Shown piece by piece: positions 53,080 through 62,097 of a DNA stretch of 64,000 nt. Within the stretch, counting starts at the first letter, position 1. Every line of letters begins with the position of its first letter. Both the position numbers and the translations under genes were made by a program. The notes below the pieces were generated by a model. That model worked only from the letters and a program-made list of their open reading frames with translations. It was not told the DNA's origin and ran no database searches. Where the stretch lies: NCBI RefSeq assembly GCF_001766415.1, contig NZ_MKXO01000002.1, forward strand, positions 124,001 to 188,000, read 5' to 3'. Origin of the DNA: Exiguobacterium aurantiacum (GTDB taxonomy: Bacteria; Bacillota; Bacilli; Exiguobacteriales; Exiguobacteriaceae).

Positions 53080-53115
53080 AAGGGGCCCGGCAATGTATGC
53101 CAGGCCCCTTTTTGT
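53080..53115. terminator. Bidirectional terminator
   Basis: AAAGGGGCC against GGCCCCTTT with a bulged GC extension, followed by TTTTT; it serves the kinase gene and convergent cstA. Confidence 0.88.
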
Positions 53116-54557
53116 TATGCGGCTTTTCGAACCGGTGCGTCGCACTCGAGATTTTGGGCGCGCATCGCTTTGGCGTGCTTGAAGAACAAGAAGAACAATG
53201 TCACCGTCCCGACCGTCGCGATGACGTACGGAATGACCCCATCCATCTTGAAGCCGATCGGCGCCGTCAAGATATAGAACCAGACCGCGTACAGCATGAA
53301 CGTCCCCGGGACGAGCGCGATCCAGTAGTTGCGTCCTTTGATGTACAAGTACGTCGCCCCGACGAACAAGGCGATGACCGCCGTCGTCTGGTTGGCCCAG
53401 TTGAAATATTGCCAGAGGAGACGGAAGTCGACTTTCGTCAAGATGAACGAGATGACGAACAACGGGAGTGCGATCCAAAGGCGTGATGCGAACTTCTTCT
53501 GCGCGATCTTCATGTAGTCGGCGATGATCATCCGGGCGCTACGGAACGCCGTGTCACCTGACGTGATCGGCAAGACGATGACGCCGAGGATGGCGAGCGT
53601 GCCGCCGATGCTGCCGAGCATGAGCGTCGCCACCTCTTGGACGACGAGCGCCGGTGTGCCGGCGTTGATCATCGCGAGCAGTTGACCCGGTTCGAAGATC
53701 GCCATCGCGGCCGCTGCCCAGATCATGGCGATGACGGCCTCGACGATCATCATGCCGTAGAAGATGCTGCGACCATTGCTTTCTTTCATCGTCGTCCGCG
53801 AGATGATCGGCGACTGCGTCGCGTGGAATCCTGAAAGCGCGCCGCACGAGATTGTGAAGAACAAGAGCGGCCAGATCGGCAAGCCGTCCGGGTGCATGTT
53901 CGTGAACGTCATCTCAGGGACCTGATAGCCTTGGGCGAACAGGCTGACGGCGATGCCGACGGCGCTGATCAACAAGAGCGCCCCGAAGAACGGGTAGATG
54001 CGCCCGATGATCTTATCGACAGGTAAGAGCGTCGCCAAAATGTAGTAGCCGAAGATGGCGAGGAGCACCCAGGCGAGCGTCGACGCGTTACCGTCGAACA
54101 AGTTGTTGATCATGTTGGCCGGTGACGTAACGAACACCGTCCCGACAAGCAGTAGCAACAAGAGCGCGAACCCGTTGACGACGTGGCGGAGCGAGCGGCC
54201 GAGGAACTTCTCGGCGAGCTGCGGCAAGTGTGCGCCGTTGTTCCGGAGCGAGATCATCCCGGTCAAGTAGTCGTGTACCGCCCCGGCAAAGATTGACCCG
54301 ACGACAATCCAAAGGAATGCGACCGGACCGTAGAGTGCTCCCATGATCGGACCGAAGATCGGACCGACGCCGGCGATGTTCAACAGTTGGATCATCGAGT
54401 TACGTTTTTTCCCCATCGGTACATAGTCGACACCATCCTGAGACGCATAGGCGGGCGTCGTCCGTTCCTCCTTGATGCCGAACGTCTTCTCGACGTAACG
54501 GCCGTAGACGAGGTACCCGACCAATAGTAATCCTAGTGCGATAAAAAATGTAATCAT
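53115..54557 (-). CDS. cstA: Carbon starvation protein CstA
   Basis: The 480-residue membrane protein has about 13 to 16 helices and the family motifs NIAGVGPIFGPIMGALYGP, GSIFAGAVHDYLTGMIS, GFHATQSPIISRT and PITSGDTAFRSAR. Relatives import pyruvate or peptides on starvation. The length is short for E. coli CstA (701) but normal for the Firmicute form. A perfect Crp/Fnr-type dyad lies upstream. Confidence 0.93.
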   Translation of the reverse strand: MITFFIALGLLLVGYLVYGRYVEKTFGIKEERTTPAYASQDGVDYVPMGKKRNSMIQLLNIAGVGPIFGPIMGALYGPVAFLWIVVGSIFAGAVHDYLTGMISLRNNGAHLPQLAEKFLGRSLRHVVNGFALLLLLLVGTVFVTSPANMINNLFDGNASTLAWVLLAIFGYYILATLLPVDKIIGRIYPFFGALLLISAVGIAVSLFAQGYQVPEMTFTNMHPDGLPIWPLLFFTISCGALSGFHATQSPIISRTTMKESNGRSIFYGMMIVEAVIAMIWAAAAMAIFEPGQLLAMINAGTPALVVQEVATLMLGSIGGTLAILGVIVLPITSGDTAFRSARMIIADYMKIAQKKFASRLWIALPLFVISFILTKVDFRLLWQYFNWANQTTAVIALFVGATYLYIKGRNYWIALVPGTFMLYAVWFYILTAPIGFKMDGVIPYVIATVGTVTLFFLFFKHAKAMRAQNLECDAPVRKAA

Positions 54558-54599
54558 CTTCTCTTCCTCCTATAATATGACCCATGTATGATTTCTTAT

Positions 54600-54615
54600 T
54601 GTGAAGTTTATCACA
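54600..54615. promoter_or_regulatory. Perfect Crp/Fnr-type dyad upstream of cstA
   Basis: TGTGAAGTTTATCACA, extended to ATTGTGA/TCACAAT. A minus-strand -10-like TATATT lies just upstream of it, so the box would cover the start site as a repressor would. The activator geometry seen at the nitrate genes does not fit here, because the matching -10 would fall on the ribosome site. Confidence 0.7.
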
Positions 54616-54802
54616 ATTAAAATATAACAGGCTTTCCTATGGATGGATAGATGTAATTGCTCACTATTTCACATGAAAATAACAATGTTCATTTTTTAGA
54701 CAAACGTTGCTGTTGAGCCATTTTTATGAAAACGGTTACTTTTAGAATGAATCATTCCGCTTCCGGGAACAGTCAAAGAGAGACACAGAAAGGATGAATC
54801 AA

Positions 54803-54949
54803 ATGAAACGACAACGTGGATATTTAGCACTACCGGTCGCCGTCGCCTTTATTCTCATCTTCGGACTGTTGTTCGACAACTGGTGGCTCGGTATCGGGAT
54901 CGGCATCGCGATGTTTTTCGCGTTCCAAGGGACGAAGAAGAAAGCGTGA
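54803..54949 (+). CDS. 48-residue membrane protein (first of a paralogous pair)
   Basis: ATG 8 nt after AAAGGA opens MKRQRGYLALPVAVAF. Two short helices flank the core FDNWWLGIGIGIAMFFAFQ, and the tail is basic (GTKKKA). The core matches the next small protein. Function unknown. Confidence 0.7.
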   Translation: MKRQRGYLALPVAVAFILIFGLLFDNWWLGIGIGIAMFFAFQGTKKKA

Positions 54950-54998
54950 AACTTTTTGAGGCGACACTCGTAGAAACTGGGCAAAGGAGGAGGTCTCC

Positions 54999-55151
54999 AT
55001 GTCCAACAAACAGACGACGGGCAGCTATGCCTTTCCGCTTGCACTCGGCGTCGGCGTCACGTTTGCGATTGCTCTCGACAACTATCTTCTCGGGCTTGCC
55101 CTCGGGGTCGGTCTGTATTTTGCATTTAGCGATTCACCAAAGAAAACATGA
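54999..55151 (+). CDS. 50-residue membrane protein (second of a paralogous pair)
   Basis: ATG after AAAGGAGG opens MSNKQTTGSYAFPLALGVG. The core LDNYLLGLALGVGLYFAFS aligns with the upstream peptide (DN-x2-LG-x3-G-x4-FAF), and the tail is SPKKT. Tandem duplication of a small membrane protein is likely. Confidence 0.7.
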   Translation: MSNKQTTGSYAFPLALGVGVTFAIALDNYLLGLALGVGLYFAFSDSPKKT

Positions 55152-55242
55152 CACCGACCGCCTCATTGAGCGAGCTTTGTCATGTTTATCCATGGCTCGT
55201 GCGGTAGCAGTTGATCGATCTCATTAAGGAAGGCCGATGTAG

Positions 55243-55590
55243 ATGACATCTAAAAAAACATTACCCAAGTTTCAAATCGCTTTTGCTTTACTGATTTTGG
55301 GAGGAGTACTTTTTCTTCTACATGAGGTATATCAGCGAGAAACTTTTTTGAATGAAACGTTACATGACCATTTTTCGATCGAGAAGAACGCCTATGACGT
55401 CGAGTTCAGCATTAATCAATTTGGATACTTATATCGTTTGAAATTCGAAGACGAAAAGAGAGTCGAATATGAATTTTTCGTCAAAACCAATCCGGACAAT
55501 GAGTATGTCGTCACCTATTACGGACATAACTCCAAAGGCGATTCACCTTTGAGAGAAGATGAATTCACCACTTTGAACGCAGGATACTAA
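55243..55590 (+). CDS. Membrane-anchored protein, DUF3139-like
   Basis: The 115-residue protein has one N-terminal helix (IAFALLILGGVLFLLHEVY) and an extracytoplasmic domain with YDVEFSINQFGYLYRLKFEDEKRVEYEFFV, reminiscent of small YfjS/DUF3139-type proteins. No function is known. Confidence 0.7.
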   Translation: MTSKKTLPKFQIAFALLILGGVLFLLHEVYQRETFLNETLHDHFSIEKNAYDVEFSINQFGYLYRLKFEDEKRVEYEFFVKTNPDNEYVVTYYGHNSKGDSPLREDEFTTLNAGY

Positions 55591-55641
55591 ATTTATATCT
55601 GTTAAGAGAGTTTCAATAAGAAAATGACTGAGGTATATACT

Positions 55642-56331
55642 TCAGCGATGCGACCTCGATTGAAACCGCTCGACCTCGTCCGTCATGATGGCGTCGACAC
55701 CAGTCATGTCCGGCAGCTCGCTCGGGTCGTTGATCGTATATAGTCGAATCAAGCGATTCTGTTCCCGAAGCGTCATCCAGTCTCTCGTCCCGATAAACTC
55801 CGGTTGAGCATGGACAGCCTCGGCTCCGACTCGCTCCACAAATTCAACCAGCTTCGGATGCCCGTCCACCGTTAAAACGGCGATCCTCGCTTCTCGGGCG
55901 ATATCTCGTAACCGGATGAGCGTATCCGGATTGAATGACGAGAAGACGACACGTTGCTCAAGCTTGAACTCGGAGACAGCGAGCCATGTGAGATATTCAA
56001 TCCCGTCATAATCGAATCGGTCCGTCTTCAGTTCGATATTGAGCGTGACATCGGACGGTTCAATTAATGAGAGTACTTCTTCGAGCGTCGGGATTCGTTC
56101 CCCGCTCTCAGTGCTTAGCAAGCGGATCTGCCGGAGCGTCATGTCTTTCACGTAGCCGCTCCCGTCTGTCGTCCGGTCGACCGTCTCGTCATGGATTACG
56201 ACGAGGCGGCCGTCTTTTGAGAGCTGGACATCGAGCTCGATGCCTTCGGCGTAAGGCAGCGCCGCTTGAAACGCCGCCAACGTATTTTCCGGATACTTGG
56301 CGCTATAGCCGCGATGGGCATAAATCAACAC
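55642..56331 (-). CDS. ugpQ: Glycerophosphodiester phosphodiesterase
   Basis: The 229-residue GDPD enzyme has IYAHRGYSAKYPENTLAAF, GIELDVQLSKDGRLVVIHDETVDRTTDG and LNIELKT, the full metal and catalytic set (HR, NT, E-x-D, H, E-x-K). It lacks a signal peptide, so it hydrolyses imported glycerophosphodiesters to glycerol-3-phosphate and an alcohol in the cytoplasm. A GTG start just after the ugpB stop is chosen. Last gene of the ugp operon. Confidence 0.92.
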   Translation of the reverse strand: MLIYAHRGYSAKYPENTLAAFQAALPYAEGIELDVQLSKDGRLVVIHDETVDRTTDGSGYVKDMTLRQIRLLSTESGERIPTLEEVLSLIEPSDVTLNIELKTDRFDYDGIEYLTWLAVSEFKLEQRVVFSSFNPDTLIRLRDIAREARIAVLTVDGHPKLVEFVERVGAEAVHAQPEFIGTRDWMTLREQNRLIRLYTINDPSELPDMTGVDAIMTDEVERFQSRSHR

Positions 56332-56332
56332 G

Positions 56333-57640
56333 TCACTGCCCCAAGGTGGAAGTCGTCTCGTCGGCCGCACGCTTCAACGCGTCCTCGACCGACACGCCTT
56401 GGTATAAGCTCTCCATCGCATTGACGACGCTCTGACGCGACTGTGGGAACGTCGAGATGAGCGCGCCTTGTGTCGCCGGGGACGCCTTCGTCTCGCTCAA
56501 TTGATCGACCGTCACTTTTAGCTGTGGGTACTCGGCCCACATCTCTTCGACAATCGGTTCGTTGTAAGCGTCCGGGTTGATGGCGAAGTACCCCGTCTCG
56601 ACGTGCCACTTGGCCTGTGCTTCTTTCGAGGCGGCATACTTCATGAACTCCCATGCGCCTTGTTTCGTCTCGTCGGCGATCCCGTCCCCCATCCAGAGCG
56701 AGGCGCCACCGATGACGACCCCTTCACGGTCCGCTTCATCTGGTACCGGCAAGTACGAGGCGCCGACTTCAAACGACGCATTGTCTGCGACCGTACGAAT
56801 TCCAGCCGATGAGTCGAGATACATCGCGACTTTCCCAGACTGGAAAGCAGCGCGCATATCGTCCCAGTTTTGTCCGACGTTCATAAACGTCTTCTCGTCG
56901 TACATGTCTTTGATCAAGTTGAAGGCGTTCTGACCTTCTTCGCCGTCGAACACGGCTTTCGTCGGCGCCCCGCTGCGCCCGTTGTCGTTATCGACATATA
57001 ACCCGCCTTGCGCGGCGACGAGCTGTTCGAAGAACCAGCCGTAGTTGAGCATCGTGAAACCGGTCTGGTCATCGGTCGTGAGCGCCTTCGCCGCTTGCTT
57101 CAATTCGTCATACGTTCGCGGTGCCTGCTCCGGATCGAGTCCCGCTTTTTTAAAGGCGTCCTTGTTGTAGATGAGCACCGGTGTCGACGAGTTGAACGGC
57201 ATCGAGTATTGCTTGCCGTCGACTTGGTAATAGCTCAAGATGTTCTCTTCCCAAACGCTCGTATCGAAGTCTTCTTTGTCGATGAACTCTTGCACCGGCG
57301 TGATCTTGTTCGTGTCGATCATATACTTCGTCCCGACCTCGAACGTCTGCATGATGGCCGGCGCTTCCGTCGAACCGGCGACGGCGTTAAATTTGGTGAG
57401 TGCCTCTTCATACGTCCCCTGGAACACCGGTTTCACTTCGTAATCCTCCTGCGACTCGTTGAAGGCGTCGACCTGATTGTTTAGCGCCGTCTCTAGGTCC
57501 CCGCTCATCGCGTGCCAAAACACGACCTCTGTCTTCCCGTCTTCTGTCGTCGACGCTTCCGTCGCCGCCTCTTCGCTACCGCATGCCCCGAGTAATAACA
57601 GCGAACTAGTCAATCCTGCGAATAGTGCTTTCTTCTTCAT
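56333..57640 (-). CDS. ugpB: Glycerol-3-phosphate-type ABC substrate-binding lipoprotein
   Basis: The 435-residue lipoprotein (LLGACG, Cys at about 20) belongs to the carbohydrate-type binding family. VVFWHAMSGDLETALNNQVDAFN and YQVDGKQYSMPFNSSTPVLIYNKDAF are close to UgpB. It binds glycerol-3-phosphate or its diesters and hands them to UgpAE. Confidence 0.92.
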   Translation of the reverse strand: MKKKALFAGLTSSLLLLGACGSEEAATEASTTEDGKTEVVFWHAMSGDLETALNNQVDAFNESQEDYEVKPVFQGTYEEALTKFNAVAGSTEAPAIMQTFEVGTKYMIDTNKITPVQEFIDKEDFDTSVWEENILSYYQVDGKQYSMPFNSSTPVLIYNKDAFKKAGLDPEQAPRTYDELKQAAKALTTDDQTGFTMLNYGWFFEQLVAAQGGLYVDNDNGRSGAPTKAVFDGEEGQNAFNLIKDMYDEKTFMNVGQNWDDMRAAFQSGKVAMYLDSSAGIRTVADNASFEVGASYLPVPDEADREGVVIGGASLWMGDGIADETKQGAWEFMKYAASKEAQAKWHVETGYFAINPDAYNEPIVEEMWAEYPQLKVTVDQLSETKASPATQGALISTFPQSRQSVVNAMESLYQGVSVEDALKRAADETTSTLGQ

Positions 57641-57655
57641 CGTACATTCCCCCTA

Positions 57656-58465
57656 TTATTTGATCGCACCTTGCGTCAATCCTTCTTGCAACTGTTTTTG
57701 TCCAGCGAATAACAGCATCAGCGTCGGGATGATGATCAAGATGACCGCGGCCATGACGACACCCCAGTCCGATGCCACTTCGTTCGACTGCATCTGTTTA
57801 ATCCCGATCTGTACCGTTCGAGCCTGCTCCGTGTTCGTGACGAGGAGCGGCCATAAGTACATGTTCCACGTCGTCAAAAAACTGTACACCGACAACGTGA
57901 CGAGCGGCGTCTTCGAGACCGGTAAGACGATATTCCAAAAGAAACGGAAGCGGCTGACCCCGGCGATTTGTGACGCCTCATACATCTCGTGCGGGATTGT
58001 CTTGAACTGTTGCCGTAGCAGGAACGTCCCGAACGCAAGCGCGAAGAACGGGACCGACAGCCCCCATACCGAGTTCAACCACCCGAGTGACTGGATCGTC
58101 AAGAAGTTCGGCACCATCGTCGCTTCCCACGGCACCATCATCGTCGCGAGGAAGAGCATGAAGATAATCGCTTTCCCCTTGAAGTCGATGAAGACGAACG
58201 CGAACGCAGCGAGGCTCGACAAGACGACCTGACCGACCATGACGAAAAGCGCAACGACGAGACTGTTCCATAAGTACGTCAGGAGCGGGATGCGCTCGAA
58301 CGCGGCGACATAGTTGTCGAACGTCACGTCGCGCGGGATGAGGTTCCCTTTCAGCACTTCACTTCCGTCCATCAAACTGATTGAGAACGCGTAGGCGATC
58401 GGGAACAGCATGACGAGCGTACTCAAGACGAGGAGCGTATACGTGACTACTTTCCGAAGCGTCAT
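57656..58465 (-). CDS. ugpE: ABC permease UgpE
   Basis: The 269-residue protein has six helices and the EAA loop YEASQIAGVSRFRFFWNIVLPVSKTPL. It pairs with UgpA. ATG start overlaps the ugpA stop (ATGA), with GGAAGG upstream; a longer frame runs into ugpA. Confidence 0.93.
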   Translation of the reverse strand: MTLRKVVTYTLLVLSTLVMLFPIAYAFSISLMDGSEVLKGNLIPRDVTFDNYVAAFERIPLLTYLWNSLVVALFVMVGQVVLSSLAAFAFVFIDFKGKAIIFMLFLATMMVPWEATMVPNFLTIQSLGWLNSVWGLSVPFFALAFGTFLLRQQFKTIPHEMYEASQIAGVSRFRFFWNIVLPVSKTPLVTLSVYSFLTTWNMYLWPLLVTNTEQARTVQIGIKQMQSNEVASDWGVVMAAVILIIIPTLMLLFAGQKQLQEGLTQGAIK

Positions 58466-59367
58466 TGGTAATGCACCTTCCTTTCGACGAGCTTGAACTG
58501 GAGCCACGTCAAGAGCAGCACCGTGACGAACAAGAGCACCGCCTGGGCGCTCGCCCCACCGACGTTATAGTTGATGAACGCGTCCTTGTAGATGGCGTAG
58601 ACGATGACGTTCGTCGAATTCGTCGGACCGCCTTTCGTCAGTAGATCGATCTGTCCGAACGTCTGGAACGCGTTGATGAGCGAAATGATACCGACGAAGA
58701 AGAGCGTCGGTGACAGCATCGGAATCGTGATTGACCGAAGCTGCGTCCCGTAACTCGTCCCAGCGATGTCCGCGCTCTCGTACAGCGTCCGGTCGATATT
58801 TTGCAGTCCCCCGAGGATGATCAAAAATGTGAAACCGATGTTCATCCAGACGGTCGCGAGCGATACCGACAGGAGTGCATACTGCGGGTCAAGTAGCCAC
58901 TGTACCCCACTCGCCCCGACCGCTTCTAAGAAACGGTTGAAGATGCCGATCGACGGATTGTACATAAACATCCAAATGACCGATGATGCCGCGACGCTCA
59001 TCCCCATCGTCGCCGAGAACGCCGTCCGGAAGAAACCGATACCGCGTAGTTTCTCATTAGCGAGCAGCGCTAACCCTAGCGCGATGATGATTGTGAGCGG
59101 AACGGTCAACAGAACGAAGCCGACCGTCGCTTGGATGCTTTGCCAAAACGAGGCGCTCGTGAACAGTTTCGCGTAGTGCTCACCCCCGACGAAGCTGAGC
59201 GGCGTCCCCTGCGTATCGGTCCGAAAAAAGCTCAAGTAGATCGTCCGGAACAACGGATAGACGAGGAAGATGCCAAACAGCGCAATCGAGGGCGATAAAT
59301 ATAAGATCCCGGCCGCTGCGTCCGAGAGGCGTGCCCGGACTCTCTGTTTCGGCAACGCGACCGTCAT
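58462..59367 (-). CDS. ugpA: ABC permease UgpA
   Basis: The 301-residue protein has six helices and the EAA loop YESADIAGTSYGTQLRSITIPMLSPTL. It forms the channel with UgpE. Coupled by ATGA overlaps to ugpC and ugpE. Confidence 0.93.
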   Translation of the reverse strand: MTVALPKQRVRARLSDAAAGILYLSPSIALFGIFLVYPLFRTIYLSFFRTDTQGTPLSFVGGEHYAKLFTSASFWQSIQATVGFVLLTVPLTIIIALGLALLANEKLRGIGFFRTAFSATMGMSVAASSVIWMFMYNPSIGIFNRFLEAVGASGVQWLLDPQYALLSVSLATVWMNIGFTFLIILGGLQNIDRTLYESADIAGTSYGTQLRSITIPMLSPTLFFVGIISLINAFQTFGQIDLLTKGGPTNSTNVIVYAIYKDAFINYNVGGASAQAVLLFVTVLLLTWLQFKLVERKVHYQ

Positions 59368-60455
59368 TGGAACACCTCCAGCGCCTCGAACAGTTTCGGT
59401 TGCCGTGGCTCGATGCGATCGCCGGCCGTATCAAACAGCGACATTTGTTTCGGATCGACGTAACAAGCGATCTTCTCCCCGATCGAGAGCGGCCACTGTC
59501 CAGGCCATTTGGCGAGCCATTCGGTCCCGCCCATATCGAACGCAAGAATCGTTTCGGTGCCGAGCACCTCGATGTTCTTCAGTTCGGCATAAAACGTCAC
59601 CGTCTCCCCGGCCGGTGTGATTTGTTCCGGCCGAATACCGAGCGTTGCCACATCGTGTTTCGTCACCGTATTCGGATGGAACAGACGTCCATCCGAGGCA
59701 ATCCAGCCTTTCTCGGCCCGTTTCACCTCGGTCAAGTTCATCGGCGGCGAGCCGATGAACGAGGCGACGAACGTATTGGCCGGCTTGTTGTACAAATCGA
59801 GCGGCTTGCCGACTTGTTGGACTTCCCCGTCGTTCAATAACATCATTCGGTCGGCCATCGTCATCGCCTCGACTTGGTCGTGTGTGACGTAAATCATCGT
59901 CAAGTTCAGCTTGCGTTGCAGCTGGCGGATCTCCGAACGCATTTTGGCCCGGAGCTTGGCGTCAAGGTTCGAGAGCGGCTCGTCCATGAGGCAGATTGGC
60001 GCCTCGGTGACGATAGCCCGGGCCAGTGCGACCCGTTGCCGCTGCCCACCCGAGAGCTGGCGCGGCTTGCGCTTCAAATAGTCGGTCAGACCGAGTGTCT
60101 CGGCCGCCGCATCGCACCGTTCGCGCTGCTCGAGCTTCGTGAGTCCTTTCGTATGTAGGCCGAATGTGATATTTTTCTCGACCGTCATATGCGGGTAGAG
60201 CGCATAGTTTTGGAATACCATCGACAGTTGCCGCTCGCTTGGCTTCAGCTCGTTCGCAGCGACGCCGTCAATCCGGAGTGTCCCGCTCGTGATCGACTCG
60301 AGACCGGCGATCATCCGGAGCATCGTGCTCTTGCCGCAACCCGACGGTCCGACGAGCGCGAAAAATTCGCCCGGCTCAATCGTGACGTCGATGCCGCGGA
60401 TGACCTCGGTGTCCCCGTATGATTTTTTGAGGTCTTGCAGTTGGATCGACTTCAT
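59364..60455 (-). CDS. ugpC: ABC transporter ATPase UgpC
   Basis: The 363-residue ATPase has [31 protein letters not shown] and [11 protein letters not shown], plus a C-terminal TOBE/MalK-like regulatory domain (about 235-363). It energises the UgpAE channel. It starts within the glpP stop (4-bp overlap). Confidence 0.94.
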   Translation of the reverse strand: MKSIQLQDLKKSYGDTEVIRGIDVTIEPGEFFALVGPSGCGKSTMLRMIAGLESITSGTLRIDGVAANELKPSERQLSMVFQNYALYPHMTVEKNITFGLHTKGLTKLEQRERCDAAAETLGLTDYLKRKPRQLSGGQRQRVALARAIVTEAPICLMDEPLSNLDAKLRAKMRSEIRQLQRKLNLTMIYVTHDQVEAMTMADRMMLLNDGEVQQVGKPLDLYNKPANTFVASFIGSPPMNLTEVKRAEKGWIASDGRLFHPNTVTKHDVATLGIRPEQITPAGETVTFYAELKNIEVLGTETILAFDMGGTEWLAKWPGQWPLSIGEKIACYVDPKQMSLFDTAGDRIEPRQPKLFEALEVFQ

Positions 60456-61039
60456 GCCATTTCCTCCTTCGTCGCGTGTGACGCCCATAGCCGCTCGTCC
60501 CCTGTCGAGACGGCGAACGCCCCATGTGACAACGCTTGGTGGACTTCGATCGGTTTACGAATCATCCCACCCGTCACGATCGGGAGCGAGACGCTACCGG
60601 CGACATGTTCGATTACGCTCGGGATGAGACCGGGCATGAGTTCGAGCGCGTCCGGCTGTTGCTCGTTCGCCATCTTGATGCCTGAGGTGACGGCGTCCGA
60701 ATCGACGAGGAACAGACGTTGCACCGTCATCAGGCCAGCCCGTTTGGCGTGTTGGATGACGGACGCTTTCGTCGTAACGATGCCGTCAGCGCCGACCCGT
60801 TTCGCCAAATAATCGATGCCTTCCCGATCGAGACTAATGCCGTTGATTCGTTCCGCGTGCAGGAACACGGTCCGATTCTCCCGCTTCAAATGCGCGACAT
60901 ACCGGTCGAGTGTGCTGAGCGTGCCCATCATAAGAAACGTCGTCGTGACGTCCGATTGCAGGAATTTCTCGAGCTGTTTTGGCGACTTGATCGATGCGAT
61001 CATCTTCTCTCGTCCAATCGTGCGAATTGTTGGATTCAC
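60452..61039 (-). CDS. glpP: Glycerol-3-phosphate-responsive antiterminator
   Basis: The 195-residue TIM-barrel-like protein has FLMMGTLSTLDRYVAHLKRENRTVFLHAERINGIS, DGIVTTKASVIQHAKR, LMPGLIPSVIEHVAG and PIVTGGMIRKPIEVHQALSHGAFAVSTG, all typical of GlpP. On binding glycerol-3-phosphate it stops termination in leader RNAs. A GTG 9 nt after AGAGG is preferred to an ATG that abuts the ribosome site. First gene of the ugp operon. Confidence 0.92.
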   Translation of the reverse strand: MNPTIRTIGREKMIASIKSPKQLEKFLQSDVTTTFLMMGTLSTLDRYVAHLKRENRTVFLHAERINGISLDREGIDYLAKRVGADGIVTTKASVIQHAKRAGLMTVQRLFLVDSDAVTSGIKMANEQQPDALELMPGLIPSVIEHVAGSVSLPIVTGGMIRKPIEVHQALSHGAFAVSTGDERLWASHATKEEMA

Positions 61040-61055
61040 TTGAATCATCCTCTCT

Positions 61056-61112
61056 TAAGAAAAAAGGACCAACAGAAACATGACGTCACGGACGTATGGG
61101 CTTCTGTTGGTC
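61056..61112 (-). promoter_or_regulatory. Leader terminator of the glpP-ugp operon (probable GlpP target)
   Basis: On the minus strand GACCAACAGAA (61112-61102) pairs with TTCTGTTGGTC (61077-61067) across a 24-nt loop and is followed by CTTTTTTCTT, a full intrinsic terminator just before glpP. GlpP is known to act on such leader terminators, so this is probably an autoregulated antitermination site. Confidence 0.82.
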
Positions 61113-61181
61113 TCTCGAATGTTCTACCGAATGCTATTCACTTTGGATTGAGGGGTCTCACAAGTCATATCGTACCGAACG

Positions 61182-61210
61182 ATTGTAAAGTGTCCGTGAA
61201 GGACATGCAA
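61182..61210 (-). promoter_or_regulatory. Promoter of the glpP-ugp operon
   Basis: On the minus strand TTGCAT (61210-61205) and TACAAT (61187-61182) with a 17-bp spacer. The spacer contains the inverted repeat TGTCC-TTCAC-GGACA, a possible operator. Confidence 0.65.
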
Positions 61211-61336
61211 AAAAGCGTAAACCTTTCGTGAATGGGATTTACAAACAGTCCATTCAAAACCAACCAGCCTCATTCTCTCCCTCATAAACAGGCTATACTA
61301 TGAAAGAATGGTAATTGTTTTAAAGGAGGAGTAGAA

Positions 61337-62011
61337 ATGAAGAAACTTCAACTAACCGAACGTGGATGGACACGCCAAAACATATGGGAAGGATGCATCC
61401 TCGCCTCGATTGTCCATGCTATTTTCATCGCAAATGACCCTGACTTTGCTTACGAACATTCGTGGGATGGTGACAACTACAGTACCAATGATGGCCAAGG
61501 GAGCAGAGGAACAGTTGCGTTCGGGCAAGACTTTTATGTCGCAGGTTTCCGGAACGAGCATTTCGCTTTGAATCCAGTAGACGCAAAGGAATACTTTTTC
61601 GAAGCTCCGGACCAGGTACAACAAATAGCTAAGCAAGAAACACTTCAATACTTGTTAGACGAAGTGGATGGAGAGGTTCGTCCAGTCGTCACGACCGTCT
61701 TATGGGAAAGTGACCAGCGCGTGTTTTCGAGCCATCCTTATGACATCATGCTTGAGCGAGGGGCGGATCTTTTAGAAGTACAGGCATCGGAGTATGAAGC
61801 CGCGCTGCAATATTGGGAAGAGTATTACGAACTCACGGAGGAACAGCTAACACTAGTGGAAAAGCTATATCATTTGAAGTTGAAAGACCCTACTAGACGT
61901 ATCGTTTTATCGAAAGAGGATATTCAATTGATTAACGCGAATGATGTTGAAGGAATTGAAGAAAGTAGATGTTCTTTTTCTGAAATCGGAATCGAGTGGC
62001 CGAATGCATGA
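61337..62011 (+). CDS. Acidic protein of unknown function
   Basis: A 224-residue soluble protein, rich in Glu/Asp and aromatic residues. The N-terminal half contains HSWDGDNYSTNDGQGSRGTVAFG, and the C-terminal half is helical (YEAALQYWEEYYELTEEQLTLVEKLYHLKLKD). No family is recognised. AGGAGG ribosome site; monocistronic with its own terminator. Confidence 0.75.
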   Translation: MKKLQLTERGWTRQNIWEGCILASIVHAIFIANDPDFAYEHSWDGDNYSTNDGQGSRGTVAFGQDFYVAGFRNEHFALNPVDAKEYFFEAPDQVQQIAKQETLQYLLDEVDGEVRPVVTTVLWESDQRVFSSHPYDIMLERGADLLEVQASEYEAALQYWEEYYELTEEQLTLVEKLYHLKLKDPTRRIVLSKEDIQLINANDVEGIEESRCSFSEIGIEWPNA

Positions 62012-62035
62012 TGATTGGATGGCAAAAAGTTTGGA

Positions 62036-62074
62036 GAAAAACGTGAGCCCGGTATTTCTAGGCTCACGTTTCTT
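62036..62074. terminator. Bidirectional terminator
   Basis: AAACGTGAGCC/GGCTCACGTTT between the unknown gene and the convergent photolyase-like gene. Confidence 0.85.
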
Positions 62075-62097
62075 GTTTCAAGTCCCGTTTATCTTCA

